Origin: Streptomyces sp. A012304 | Lineage (GTDB): Bacteria > Actinomycetota > Actinomycetes > Streptomycetales > Streptomycetaceae | Direction: 5' to 3' | Assembly: GCF_026008495.1 (NCBI RefSeq) | Contig: NZ_BQUN01000096.1 | Span: 209,465 to 273,464, forward strand | DNA: 64,000 nucleotides | Shown: piece by piece, positions 41,276 through 50,600 of the stretch | Layout of the letters: each line of letters opens with the position of its first letter | Numbering within the stretch: position 1 is the stretch's first letter | The notes under the pieces: generated by a model | Told to the model about the DNA's origin: nothing | The model's input: only the letters and a program-made list of their open reading frames with translations | Databases searched by the model: none | Program-made: the position numbers and the translations under genes

Positions 41276-41522
41276 GGATGCACCACGGGTCGCCGGGGGT
41301 AGATGAGCGTGACCATACGCGAACCGGGTACGCATGCGCAGGCACCGGTTGCGGTTGCACGGAGGTTGTGCCCTTTTGTACCGTGCGGCACTTCTTGAGG
41401 GACGGCGGCCCGGCTCCCCCGAGCGCCCGCGCAACCTCCGCGGGAACCTGGCACAGTGGAGGGGAACGTTCGCGGTCCCGTGAGCGTTGTGTACGTGGAA
41501 CCGGTGCAAGGAGGGCGAGCGC

Positions 41523-41714
41523 ATGACGTACGACCGGCTGGTGTGCGCTAACTGCGCGGCGCCCGTGAGCGAGGGCCGGTGCCCCGTGTGCCGCGCGAAC
41601 CGCGAGCGGATGCAGCAGGAGAACTTCTTCGCGGGCCTGAACCCGACGGCGCTGATCGCGCTGCTGGCGGTGCTGGTGGCGGCGGCCCTGCTGCTCGCCC
41701 ACCAGACCGCTTAG
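41523..41714 (+). CDS. Small zinc-ribbon membrane protein, 63 aa
   Basis: It starts MTYDRLVCANCAAPVSEGRC after AAGGAGGG, a near-ideal ribosome site. CANC and CPVC form a zinc ribbon in the first 30 residues. One hydrophobic helix (LIALLAVLVAAALLLAHQT) ends the protein, so it is tail-anchored with a cytoplasmic ribbon. It is divergent to ftsE. Small proteins like this are conserved in Streptomyces next to ftsE, but the function is unknown. Confidence 0.82.
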   Translation: MTYDRLVCANCAAPVSEGRCPVCRANRERMQQENFFAGLNPTALIALLAVLVAAALLLAHQTA

Positions 41715-41728
41715 CCCCCCGACACCGA

Positions 41729-41760
41729 AGGGGCCCGGAGCTGAACAGCTCCGGGCCCCT
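41729..41760. terminator. Bidirectional terminator between convergent genes
   Basis: A perfect 14-bp stem (AGGGGCCCGGAGCT and its complement) with loop GAAC, between the zinc-ribbon gene (plus) and the LAETG wall protein gene (minus). Confidence 0.8.
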
Positions 41761-41799
41761 CCTCGTGCGCGCGTACGGTGCGTACGGCCGCGACTACCG

Positions 41800-42747
41800 T
41801 CAGGCGGCGGCCGCTCCGCCACGACCCTCGACGAGGCGCGGCAGCACGCGGAAGCCGATGCCGCCGGCGATCATCGTCGCGGCGCCGATCAGCAGGAACG
41901 CGGTCTGGCCGGCACCGGTCTCGGCCAGCTCCTCGCCACCGCCCTGGGCGGCCGCGTCGGAGGTGGAGTCCGAGGTGTCGGTCAGCGCGGAGCTGCCGGC
42001 CTCCTGGGCGGAGGTGCCGTCCGGGGTGGTGCCGGAGCCACCGGTGGTGCTGGTGGAACCGCCCGTGGCGGCGGAGCCGCCGGTGGAGTCGGAGCCGCCC
42101 GTGGACGAGCTGCCACCCGTGGCGGAGGAACCGCCGTTGCCGGAGCCACCGTTGTTGCTGCTCGAACCGCCGTTGCCGGAGCCGCCGTTGTTGCTGGCGC
42201 CACCGTTGTTGGACGAGCCGCCGTTGTTGCTGCTCGAACCACCGTTGCCGGAGCCGCCGTTGTTGCTGGCGCCACCGTTGTTGGACGAGCCGCCGTTGTT
42301 CGAAGCGCCACCGTTGTTGCCGGAGCCGCCCTCGGTGCTGGAACCGCCGATCGACACGCTGCCGCCGATCGACGCGGCACCGCCCGCGATCGAGGCGCTG
42401 CCGCCGATGGAGGCCGCCGCACCCTCGCTGGACGAACCACCGATGGACGCGCTGCCGCCGATCGAGGCCGCCGCGCCCTCGCTGGACGCGCCGCCGTTGC
42501 TGCTCGACGCCGCGCCCTCGCTCGACGCACCGCCCTCGGAGGTACCGCCCGGGTCGCACTCAGGACCGGTGCCGATCTCGCACGGGTCGCCCGGAGCGTT
42601 CTCGCTCTCGCCGGCCAGGGTCTCGACGAGGCCGCTCTCGCCGCCGTCGACGGCCGATGCCGCGCCCGCCACCGTCAGCGAGGCGCCCGCCGCGATCACG
42701 GCGCCGGCGGCTATGCGCGCGACCCGGATCCGCGTCTTCTTGGTCAT
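41800..42747 (-). CDS. Sortase-anchored Gly/Ser/Asn repeat wall protein (LAETG)
   Basis: A 315-residue exported protein. Signal peptide: residues 1-32 (MTKKTRIRVARIAAGAVIAA up to ASAVDGG). The middle, about 60-225, is low-complexity repeats: SEGAAASIGGSASIGGSS-type units followed by NNGGASNNGGSSNNGG-type units. The C-terminus has LAETG, a hydrophobic helix (AFLLIGAATMIAGGIGFRVL) and a basic tail, the sorting signal of class E sortases. It would be covalently attached to peptidoglycan as a flexible stalk. I chose the ATG at 42747; the frame above lacks sense. Confidence 0.85.
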   Translation of the reverse strand: MTKKTRIRVARIAAGAVIAAGASLTVAGAASAVDGGESGLVETLAGESENAPGDPCEIGTGPECDPGGTSEGGASSEGAASSSNGGASSEGAAASIGGSASIGGSSSEGAAASIGGSASIAGGAASIGGSVSIGGSSTEGGSGNNGGASNNGGSSNNGGASNNGGSGNGGSSSNNGGSSNNGGASNNGGSGNGGSSSNNGGSGNGGSSATGGSSSTGGSDSTGGSAATGGSTSTTGGSGTTPDGTSAQEAGSSALTDTSDSTSDAAAQGGGEELAETGAGQTAFLLIGAATMIAGGIGFRVLPRLVEGRGGAAAA

Positions 42748-43053
42748 ATGGTTGCTACCCCCAGTAGCCGAATCGTCATGAGGCCGCGCCCGGGGCCGTG
42801 ATCGACGGAGGGTAGCTGAAATGACGCGAAGTTCCCCCGGTTCACATGCGCCCCAGAGATACGCATGCCAAACTTCACCCTTCCCATTTTTCAAAGCAAC
42901 GTCAAGGCCATTGCGTACGCATTGTCCAAGTAGGAAGGCTTTGCCGGGTGTCGGAGCCTGTGAGTGTGATGTAAAACCCAGACATCCAGGGCGCTCAGGG
43001 CAACGACAAAGGCAACCACCCCTGCGCCAGGGGCAGTTGCCTTGTCGACAAAC
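42748..43053. other. Intergenic stretch with a terminator (43005-43046)
   Basis: The right end of this stretch is an imperfect hairpin just downstream of the prfB stop (minus strand), with outer stem GACAAAGGCAAC/GTTGCCTTGTC (one unpaired base) and inner stem CCCCTG/CAGGGG. The rest, upstream of the wall protein gene, is AT-richer and should hold its promoter; I see no other gene. Confidence 0.6.
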
Positions 43054-44160
43054 CTACTTCTCCTGCTGCTTGCGCCAGCGAATTCCGGCCTCCAGGAATC
43101 CCTCGATCTCACCGTTGAAAACGGCCTCGGGGTTGCCGACCTCGAACTCGGTACGCAGGTCCTTGACCATCTGGTAAGGGTGCAGGACGTACGAACGCAT
43201 CTGGTTGCCCCAGGAGTTTCCGCCGTCGCCCTTGAGCGCGTCCATCTTCGCCTGTTCCTCCTGGCGGCGCCGCTCGAGCAGCTTGGCCTGGAGGACGTTC
43301 ATCGCGGTGGCCTTGTTCTGGATCTGCGACCGCTCGTTCTGGCAGGAGACGACGATGCCGGTGGGCAGGTGGGTGATGCGCACGGCGGAGTCGGTGGTGT
43401 TGACGCCCTGGCCGCCGGGACCGGAGGACCGGTAGACGTCGATGCGCAGCTCGCTCTCGTCGATCTCGACGTGGTCGGACTGCTCGACGACGGGCAGGAC
43501 CTCGACGCCCGCGAAGGAGGTCTGGCGGCGCCCCTGGTTGTCGAAGGGCGAGATGCGCACCAGCCGGTGCGTGCCCTGCTCGACGGAGAGCGTGCCGTAG
43601 GCGTACGGCGACTGCACCGCGAAGGTGGTCGACTTGATGCCGGCCTCTTCCGCGTACGACGTCTCGTAGATCTCGGTCTTGTAGCCGTGCTGCTCGGCCC
43701 AGCGCAGGTACATGCGCTGGAGCTTCTCGGCGAAGTCGGCGGCGTCCACGCCACCGGCCTCGGCGCGGATGTTGACGAGCGCCTCACGGGCGTCGTACTC
43801 ACCGCTGAGCAGCGTCCGGACCTCCATCTCGTCCAGCGCCTTCTTGACGGCGGCCAGCTCGGCCTCGGCCTCGGCGCGGGTGTCCGGGTCGTCCTCCTCC
43901 TCGGCCATCTCGAACAGCACGGCGAGATCGTCGATCCGGCCGCGCAGCGCGTCGGCCTTCCTGACCTCGGCCTGGAGGTGGGACAGCTTGCTGGTGATCT
44001 TCTGCGCCTCGTCCGGGTTGTCCCACAGGGACGGCGCGGCCGCCTGCTCCTCGAGCACGGCGATGTCTGCCCTCAGCTTGTCGAGGTCCAGAACGGCCTC
44101 GATCGACTCCATGGTCGAGGAGAGGGACTTGAGCTCTTCGGATACATCGACGACTGCCAC
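43054..44160 (-). CDS. prfB: Peptide chain release factor 2
   Basis: A 368-residue release factor starting with GTG. The stop-codon recognition tripeptide SPF (RISPFDNQGRRQTSF) marks it as RF2, which reads UGA and UAA. SSGPGGQGVNTTDSAVRITH contains the GGQ that triggers peptide release. The reading frame is uninterrupted: no in-frame TGA and programmed +1 shift, unlike E. coli prfB. A Ser/Thr kinase gene lies upstream. Confidence 0.95.
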   Translation of the reverse strand: MAVVDVSEELKSLSSTMESIEAVLDLDKLRADIAVLEEQAAAPSLWDNPDEAQKITSKLSHLQAEVRKADALRGRIDDLAVLFEMAEEEDDPDTRAEAEAELAAVKKALDEMEVRTLLSGEYDAREALVNIRAEAGGVDAADFAEKLQRMYLRWAEQHGYKTEIYETSYAEEAGIKSTTFAVQSPYAYGTLSVEQGTHRLVRISPFDNQGRRQTSFAGVEVLPVVEQSDHVEIDESELRIDVYRSSGPGGQGVNTTDSAVRITHLPTGIVVSCQNERSQIQNKATAMNVLQAKLLERRRQEEQAKMDALKGDGGNSWGNQMRSYVLHPYQMVKDLRTEFEVGNPEAVFNGEIEGFLEAGIRWRKQQEK

Positions 44161-44273
44161 GCTCCCAGCGTAACGGCTCCGCCGAGCGGGGGAGCCCGGC
44201 GAGGGCCCCTCGTCCGCCCTGGGGCCGCGCCCGGGGGCCTCGTCCGCCTGGGGTCGCGCCCCCGGCCGCGGGT

Positions 44274-45524
44274 TCAGGGTGACACCGGGGCCGAGTTCTT
44301 CGTGTCCTGGGGGGTCGCTCCCCCGTCGTCGCCGGAGGTCGCCGCCCAGGCGCCCACACCGATCGCCGCCGCGAGGGCCACGCCTGCCGCGCCGAGGGCG
44401 ATCCGGCGGCGGCGGGCCGCCTCGCGGTTGCGGGCCGAACCGGGGCGCGGGGCCCCGGCCGCCCTGGGCACGCGGGCCGTCCCGTGCGCGCCGCCGGCCA
44501 GCTCGTCCGGGGCGGGCACCCTCATCGACGTGTGCGTGTCACGGTTGGAGTCCGGCTTGGCGCCGGGCACCAGGGGGACCGAGCCCCGCCGTACCCGCCC
44601 CAAGGGCGCGGCGGGCGCCGCGGCGGAGGATCCGCTCTCCTCCGCCGCGGCCTCCTCGGCCGGTTCGGCGTCCGGCTCGTCCACGTCCAGCGGCGGCATC
44701 CCGGCCAGCGTCGGCAGCTGCTCGCGCAGCCGGGCCGCCAGCTCCGACGCCCGCAGCCGTGAGGCGGGGGCCTTCGCCAGGCACTGCACGATCAGCTGCC
44801 ACAGCTCGTCGGGGATGCCGGGCAGCGGGGCCACGGTCTCCGTGACGTGCCGGCGCAGCACCGCGCCGGGATGCCCGCCGCCGAACGGCGTGAAGCCCGC
44901 CAGCAGCTCGTACAGGACCGTCGCCAGCGCGTAGATGTCCACCGAGGCGCGCGGCGGGAGGCCCTCCACGATCTCGGGGGCGAGGTAGTCCGGCGTCCCG
45001 ATGATCTTCGTGGCGCGGGTCCGCTTCGGGGTGTCGATCAGCTTCGCGATGCCGAAGTCGGTCAGCAGCGCGCGGTGCGAGCCGCCGGGGCCGAGGGGAC
45101 CCTGCATGTCGAGCAGGACGTTCTCCGGCTTGACGTCCCGGTGCACGACCCCGGCCGCGTGGGCCGCGGCGAGCCCCTCGGCGACGTCCGCGACGATCGC
45201 GACGGCGGCCTCGGGCGCCAGACGCCGGTCCCGCTCCAGGCGGGTGCGCAGGTCGGTGCCGCGCACCAGGTCCATCACCAGCGCGAGGTCGTTGCCGTCG
45301 ACCACCAGGTCCCGTACGGAGACCACGTTGGGGTGCTCCAGGCCGAGCAGGGCGGTGCGCTCCTGCACGAAGCGGCCCACCAGCTCCTCGTCGGAGGCGA
45401 GGTCCTCGCGCAGCAGCTTGACGGCGACGGGTCCCTCCGGCCCCTCGCCCAGCCACACCGTGCCGGCGCTGCCCCGGCCCAGGATCTGGTGGGCGGTGTA
45501 CCGGCTGCCGATCTTCCGTGCCAA
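44274..45524 (-). CDS. Membrane serine/threonine protein kinase
   Basis: A 416-residue PknB-type kinase without PASTA repeats. LGRGSAGTVWLG is the glycine loop, VAVKLL the ATP-binding lysine, VVHRDVKPENVLLD the catalytic loop, DFGIAKL the metal-binding DFG and GTPDYLAPEI the P+1 loop. A linker rich in Glu/Ala/Pro leads to one membrane helix near residues 378-400 (IALGAAGVALAAAIGVGAWA) and a short outer tail. The TTG at 45524 has AGGAG 7 bases upstream, better than the longer frame. It follows pkaA. Confidence 0.9.
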   Translation of the reverse strand: MARKIGSRYTAHQILGRGSAGTVWLGEGPEGPVAVKLLREDLASDEELVGRFVQERTALLGLEHPNVVSVRDLVVDGNDLALVMDLVRGTDLRTRLERDRRLAPEAAVAIVADVAEGLAAAHAAGVVHRDVKPENVLLDMQGPLGPGGSHRALLTDFGIAKLIDTPKRTRATKIIGTPDYLAPEIVEGLPPRASVDIYALATVLYELLAGFTPFGGGHPGAVLRRHVTETVAPLPGIPDELWQLIVQCLAKAPASRLRASELAARLREQLPTLAGMPPLDVDEPDAEPAEEAAAEESGSSAAAPAAPLGRVRRGSVPLVPGAKPDSNRDTHTSMRVPAPDELAGGAHGTARVPRAAGAPRPGSARNREAARRRRIALGAAGVALAAAIGVGAWAATSGDDGGATPQDTKNSAPVSP

Positions 45525-45652
45525 GACTGCTCCTACAGACGCGTGGTTGCGACAAAAGTACGCGTCCTGCGAGCCGACCTTCACCGCGGAGACGGAAATC
45601 ACCCGTCAGTTGTCGACAAATCCACGAAGTCGTGGTCCGGCCGCGTCGGCGA

Positions 45653-47374
45653 TCAGGTGCCGGAGCCGCCGGACCCGCCGGACCCACCGGAGCCGCCGAG
45701 CTCCCCGATCCATCCGGTGACCGTCTCGAACCAGTCGCCCAGCTGCTGCCAGTAGCCCTTGCCGGTGCCGATCCAGTCCTGGAGCGGGCTCAGCTCCCAG
45801 ATCAGCCATCCGGCGACGACCAGGATGACGATCGTGAAGAGGCAGCCCTTCAGACAGCCGAGTCCGGGGATCTTCATCGGGTTGGCGCTGCGCCGGCGCG
45901 GCTCCCTCGGCTGACGGGGCTCGGGCGCGGGCCGCTGCTGCGGCTGCTGGGGCTGCGGCGCGTACCGCTGCGGCGGCTGCCGGCGGGGCTGCTGCTGCGG
46001 CTGCCGCTGGGGCGCGGGAGGCTGCTGGGGCTGGGGCGCGTACTGCTGGGGCTGGGGCGGGTAGCCGTAGCCCTGCTGCGGCTGCTGCTGGCGGTGCGGC
46101 TGCTGCTGCGGGCGGGCGACCTGCCGCTGGGGGCGGCGGCGCAGCGGGTCCTCGTTCGGGTCGAGGTACTGCACCTGGGTCTGCTCGTTGCGGTCGCGCG
46201 CGGCGCGCAGCTGCGACTGCCAGGGGTGCGGCTCCTCGGGCTGCTGGCCCTGCCGGCCGGGCTGGTGCGGCGGCACCGGCGGCAGGACGGCCGTCGGGTC
46301 GGCCGCGCCCGCCGGGCCCCCGGTGTGCGGCAGCACGGCGGTGGGGTCGGCGGCGCCCGGCGGGTTGCCGGGGCCCGCGGTGTGCGGCAGCACGCTGGTC
46401 GCCGCGTTCGGGTCGTACGCGCCACCCGGGGCGCCCTGGGGCGAGCCGGGCACGGTGGCGGGCGCCGGGTCGGGCGCGAGCAGCCGGCCCACGTCCTCGG
46501 CCGCGGCGATCTGCGCCGAGTTGGCGTGGACACCGATGCCTTCGGCGACGACACGCAGCCCGCGCGCGAGGCTCTCCGCGCTGGGCCGCTCGTCGGGGTT
46601 CTTGCGCAGGCAGCGCTCGATGACCGTCCACAGCGGCTCGGGGACCGTCGAGGGGCGGCGCGGCTCGGCGCTCAGGTGCTGGTGCAGGACCTCCAGGGCC
46701 GAGCTGCCGGAGAACGGCGGACGGCCGGTGACCAGCTCGTACAGCAGGATGCCGGCGCCGTAGATGTCGACGGCGGAGGTCTGCGGGCGGCCCTCGGCGG
46801 ACTCCGGCGCGACGTACGCGGGCGTGCCGACGAACTCGCTGGTCCGGGTCAGGCCGGGGGAGTCGGCGAGGCGCGCGATGCCGAAGTCGGTGAGCATCGG
46901 GTGCATCTGGCCGCCGTCCTGCCGCAGCAGCACGTTGGCGGGCTTCAGGTCGCGGTGGACGACGCCGTCGGCGTGGCTCACGGCGAGCGCGTCGGCCACC
47001 TGGGCGGTGAGCAGGGACGCGCCGACGGGCGTGAAGGGGCCGTTCTCCCGCAGGTAGCGGTGCAGGTCGGGGCCGTCGACGAGGTCCATGACCAGCGCCA
47101 GCAGATCGCCCTCGACGACCAGGTCACGGACCCGGACGATGTTGGGGTGCGTCAGGCGCAGCAGGACGGAACGCTCCCGCAGGAAGCGCATCACGACGTC
47201 GGGGTCGTTCGCGAGTTCTTCCTTGAGGACCTTGATGGCGACGGTCTCCCCGGGCTGGCCGGGCACGGCCGCCTCGGCGCCCGCGGTCTCGCGCTGGCGG
47301 GCTCGCCAGACGGTGCCCGTGGCGCCGCGTCCGAGCGGCTCCTCGAGCAGGTACTTGCTGCCTACCGGCCGCAC
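45653..47374 (-). CDS. pkaA: Serine/threonine protein kinase PkaA
   Basis: A 573-residue kinase. Residues about 8-275 are the catalytic domain (LGRGATGTVWRA, VAIKVLKEEL, VVHRDLKPANVLL, DFGIARL, GTPAYVAPESAEG). A long Pro/Gln-rich linker (about 300-490, with repeats such as YAPQPQQP) leads to one membrane helix (CLFTIVILVVAGWLIWEL) and a glycine/serine tail. The GTG at 47374 (MRPVGSKYLLEEPLGRGATG) follows GGGAG. It is divergent to an FHA-domain ATPase gene, a likely phosphorylation target since FHA domains bind phosphothreonine. Confidence 0.9.
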   Translation of the reverse strand: MRPVGSKYLLEEPLGRGATGTVWRARQRETAGAEAAVPGQPGETVAIKVLKEELANDPDVVMRFLRERSVLLRLTHPNIVRVRDLVVEGDLLALVMDLVDGPDLHRYLRENGPFTPVGASLLTAQVADALAVSHADGVVHRDLKPANVLLRQDGGQMHPMLTDFGIARLADSPGLTRTSEFVGTPAYVAPESAEGRPQTSAVDIYGAGILLYELVTGRPPFSGSSALEVLHQHLSAEPRRPSTVPEPLWTVIERCLRKNPDERPSAESLARGLRVVAEGIGVHANSAQIAAAEDVGRLLAPDPAPATVPGSPQGAPGGAYDPNAATSVLPHTAGPGNPPGAADPTAVLPHTGGPAGAADPTAVLPPVPPHQPGRQGQQPEEPHPWQSQLRAARDRNEQTQVQYLDPNEDPLRRRPQRQVARPQQQPHRQQQPQQGYGYPPQPQQYAPQPQQPPAPQRQPQQQPRRQPPQRYAPQPQQPQQRPAPEPRQPREPRRRSANPMKIPGLGCLKGCLFTIVILVVAGWLIWELSPLQDWIGTGKGYWQQLGDWFETVTGWIGELGGSGGSGGSGGSGT

Positions 47375-47696
47375 GTCATGCGCTCCCTGCTTGCTTGCGA
47401 GTGTTGCGATGTTCCGAACCACTGTAGTGCCGGGCGGTTCGAAGCGAAGGTTTGCAGGAAAGACGCCCTGGTCGTTCCTTTTGGTTGCCGAACCGGAGCG
47501 TGACCGATCTCAACTGATCGTCGGCGGGGTACGGATCAGGCATTTTTGCGGGCAGAGCCGACCAATCAAGATCACCTTTCACCGGGTGGCGGGCGCGTTG
47601 TCAGTGACAGGTGCGAGGATGCGTGCAGTACTGGCCGACGTGCTCGTGTGGGGTGGGGGGAAGTCCGCGCCCGCGCAGAAGGGACCGCTGACGGCG
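47375..47696. other. Divergent promoter region between pkaA and the FHA-ATPase gene
   Basis: The 322-bp gap is AT-richer than the genes on both sides, and it is the only place for promoters of the two divergent operons. I do not see a clear operator or an RNA gene. The open frame that crosses it has no coding bias. Confidence 0.55.
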
Positions 47697-50600
47697 ATGC
47701 AGATCCGGCTGACCGTCGTAGACCCGCAGGGCCCGCCCCCCGACGCGCGGGGCCGGGCCGCGAGCTGCGACGTGCTGGTCACGGCGCCCGCCGGTACGGC
47801 TCTGGCCGCGGTGGCGTCCGCCCTGGCCGCGGCGGTCTCCGGGGAGGGCGGCACCACGTCGTCCGGGGGCGCGCAGCCCGTGCTGTACGCCGGCGCGCAG
47901 CGGCTCGACACGCAGCGCTGCACGCTCGGCGAGCCGCCGTTGACCGATGGCGCGGTGTTGTCCGTGGGCGCCCCGGCCGACCCCGAGCCGCATCCCGAGG
48001 TGGACGACGCCCCGGCCCGGCTGCACGTGGTGGCGGGCCCGGACGCGGGCGGGGTGCATCTGCTGCACGGCGGACAGGTCCGGGTGGGCCGTTCGGCCGA
48101 CGCCGATGTGCCGCTCGACGATCCGGACGTCTCCCGGCTGCACTGCGCGGTGACCCTGGCGGCCGACGGCCGGGTCACGGTGGCCGACCTGGACTCCACC
48201 AACGGCACCACGCTGGACGGCACGCGCGTGTCGGGCCGCCCGGTGCGGCTCGCCCCGGGCGCGCTGCTCAGGGTCGGGGAGTCGGCCCTGCGGCTGGCCC
48301 CGCCCGGCGGGCCGGGGGCACGACTGCCCACCACTCCGGACGGGGAGGGCCACGTCCGGGTGTCGTGCGGGCAGGACGCCTCCGACCCCGCGTCCGGGAG
48401 CGCCGAGGGCCCTTCCGGTCCGACCTCCCACACCTACGGCACCGCCGCCTGGGGCACCGCCACGCGCGGCGAACGGCCGACGGGGCCGGTCGCGGGCCGG
48501 GGGGTGGTCCCGGGGCAGGGCCAGGGGTTGAGCCGGGATCAGGGCTCATTGCCGGACCAGGGCCGGGGGATGGTCCCGGGGCAGGGATCGGTGCGGGGGC
48601 AGGGCCACGGGTTGGGTCCGGGGCAAGGTCAGGTGCCGGGCCAGGGCCCAGGCGCGGGTCGAAGCTCAGGACCGGACCAGGGCCCGGTCGCCGGTCGGCG
48701 ATCAGTGCCGGGCCAGGGCCTGGTACCGGGCCAGGGCGGCGCCCCGCGCATCGAGAACCACGGCGCCACCGACGCCCCTCGCGTCGCCGCCTCGGAAGAC
48801 ACCCACGGCGGACGCTCCGGCCTCGGCTCCTTCACCCGGACGCACGAGACCGCGAGCCCCTTCGCACAGCCCCACGGCCCCGACACCGACAGCGCCGCCG
48901 CCCCGGCGGCCCGCAAAGGCATCCCCGCGCGCGACCCCGACGCCCCGCAGGGCGCCCGCAAGCGGGGCGGGCTGTCGGCGTGGGCCCGGCGGCTGACCGG
49001 CGGCCGCTCCGGTTCGCCCGAGGCGGACGGCCCCGGCACGCCGTACGAGGAGGAGGCCTCCGACGCGGCGGCACAGCCGTCGGTCGGCGCGGCCGCCGTA
49101 CCGGACACCTGGCCGGACCCGGCGGCACTGCTGCTGACCGCGCTGGGCCCGGGCCCCCGCCTGTGGGAGCGCGGTCCCGATCACCCGGAGGCGCTCGCGG
49201 TGCGGCTCGGCACGGCCGACCGGGCGGCGCCCGACGGCTCGGGCCTGCTGCCCGCCGTGCCGGTCACCGCGGGCCTGCGCGAGGTCGGGTCGCTGGGCCT
49301 GGCCGGTCCGCGCCCGCGCCTGTCCGGGCTGGCGCGCGCGGTGCTGGCCCAGCTCGCCGCGCTGCACTCCCCCGACCTGCTGGAGATCGTGCTGATCAGC
49401 ACGGACCGCGCGCGTTCCGAGGAGGAGCGCGTCGCCGAGTGGTCCTGGTTGGGCTGGCTGCCGCATCTGCGCCCGGCACACGGCCAGGACTGCCGGCTGC
49501 TCCTCGCCTACGACCGCGACCAGGCCACGGCCCGCGCCGACGAGCTGCTGCGCCGTCTGGAGGACCACCTCGCCGACACGGGCGGCGGCTCGGCGGCGGC
49601 CCGGTCGGTCCCCGCACAACGCGCCTCCTCCCACCGCCCCTCCTGGGCCCTCGCGGACGACGGCGGCGACTTCACCGGCCCGTACACGGTCGTCGTGGTG
49701 GACGGCGACCCGGGCGGCGCGGGCCTGCGCGAGGCGATGGCCCGGCTGGCGGTGGCGGGGCCCCTGGCCGGGATCCACGTCGTGTGTCTGGCGGAGACGA
49801 CGGCCGCCTCGCCCGCCTCTCCGGTGGCGGATACCTTCGAGGCGGCGTGCGCGGCGGCGCCCACCTTCCGCTCCTGCGGGGCGGCCGGTCTGCTCAGCGG
49901 TGACGTGGCGACGGCGCTGCGGCTGCTGCGGGTCGCGCCGGGCGGCCCGGACGCGGAGCGGCCGGGTCCGGTGGGCCACGGCACGATCGGCGCCGTGGAC
50001 GCGGTCTCCTCCGCGTGGGCGGAGCGGTTCGCGCGGGCGCTCGCGCCGCTGCGCCCGGACGGCACGGGCGGTGAGGGGCACCCGCGGGTGTCCGCGCCGC
50101 TGCCCTCGTCGGCCCGGCTCCTCGACGAGCTGGGCCTCGCCCGGGCCACCCCCACCTCCCTGATGGCCCGCTGGGCGGACGCGGCCGACGACACGGAGGC
50201 GCTCGGCGGCCGGGCGTGGGCCGTGCTCGGAGCGGGCCCGCGCGGGCCGGTCTGCGTGGACCTGGCCGCCGAAGGCCCCCACCTGCTGATCGAGGGCCCG
50301 CCCGGCAGCGGGCGCACGGAGCTGCTGCGGGCGGTCGTCGCCTCGCTGGCCGCCGCCGAACGGCCCGACCGGCTGGGCATCGTCCTCATGGACGGCCGGG
50401 ACACCGTCGGCAAGCCCGGCAGCGGGCACGGCGAGGGCCTTCGGGTGTGTACGGACGTACCGCATGTGACCACGCATCTCACGGCGAACGACCCGGTGCG
50501 GATGCGGGAGTTCGCGCAGTCGCTGAGCGCCGAGCTGAAGCGGCGGGCCGAGCTGCTCGGGCGGTCCGACTTCGCCGAGTGGCACACGCACCGGGCGGTC

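Noticed and set aside
43054..44160. Programmed frameshift in prfB
   Set aside because: The reading frame is continuous from the GTG and no in-frame TGA with a shift site is present.
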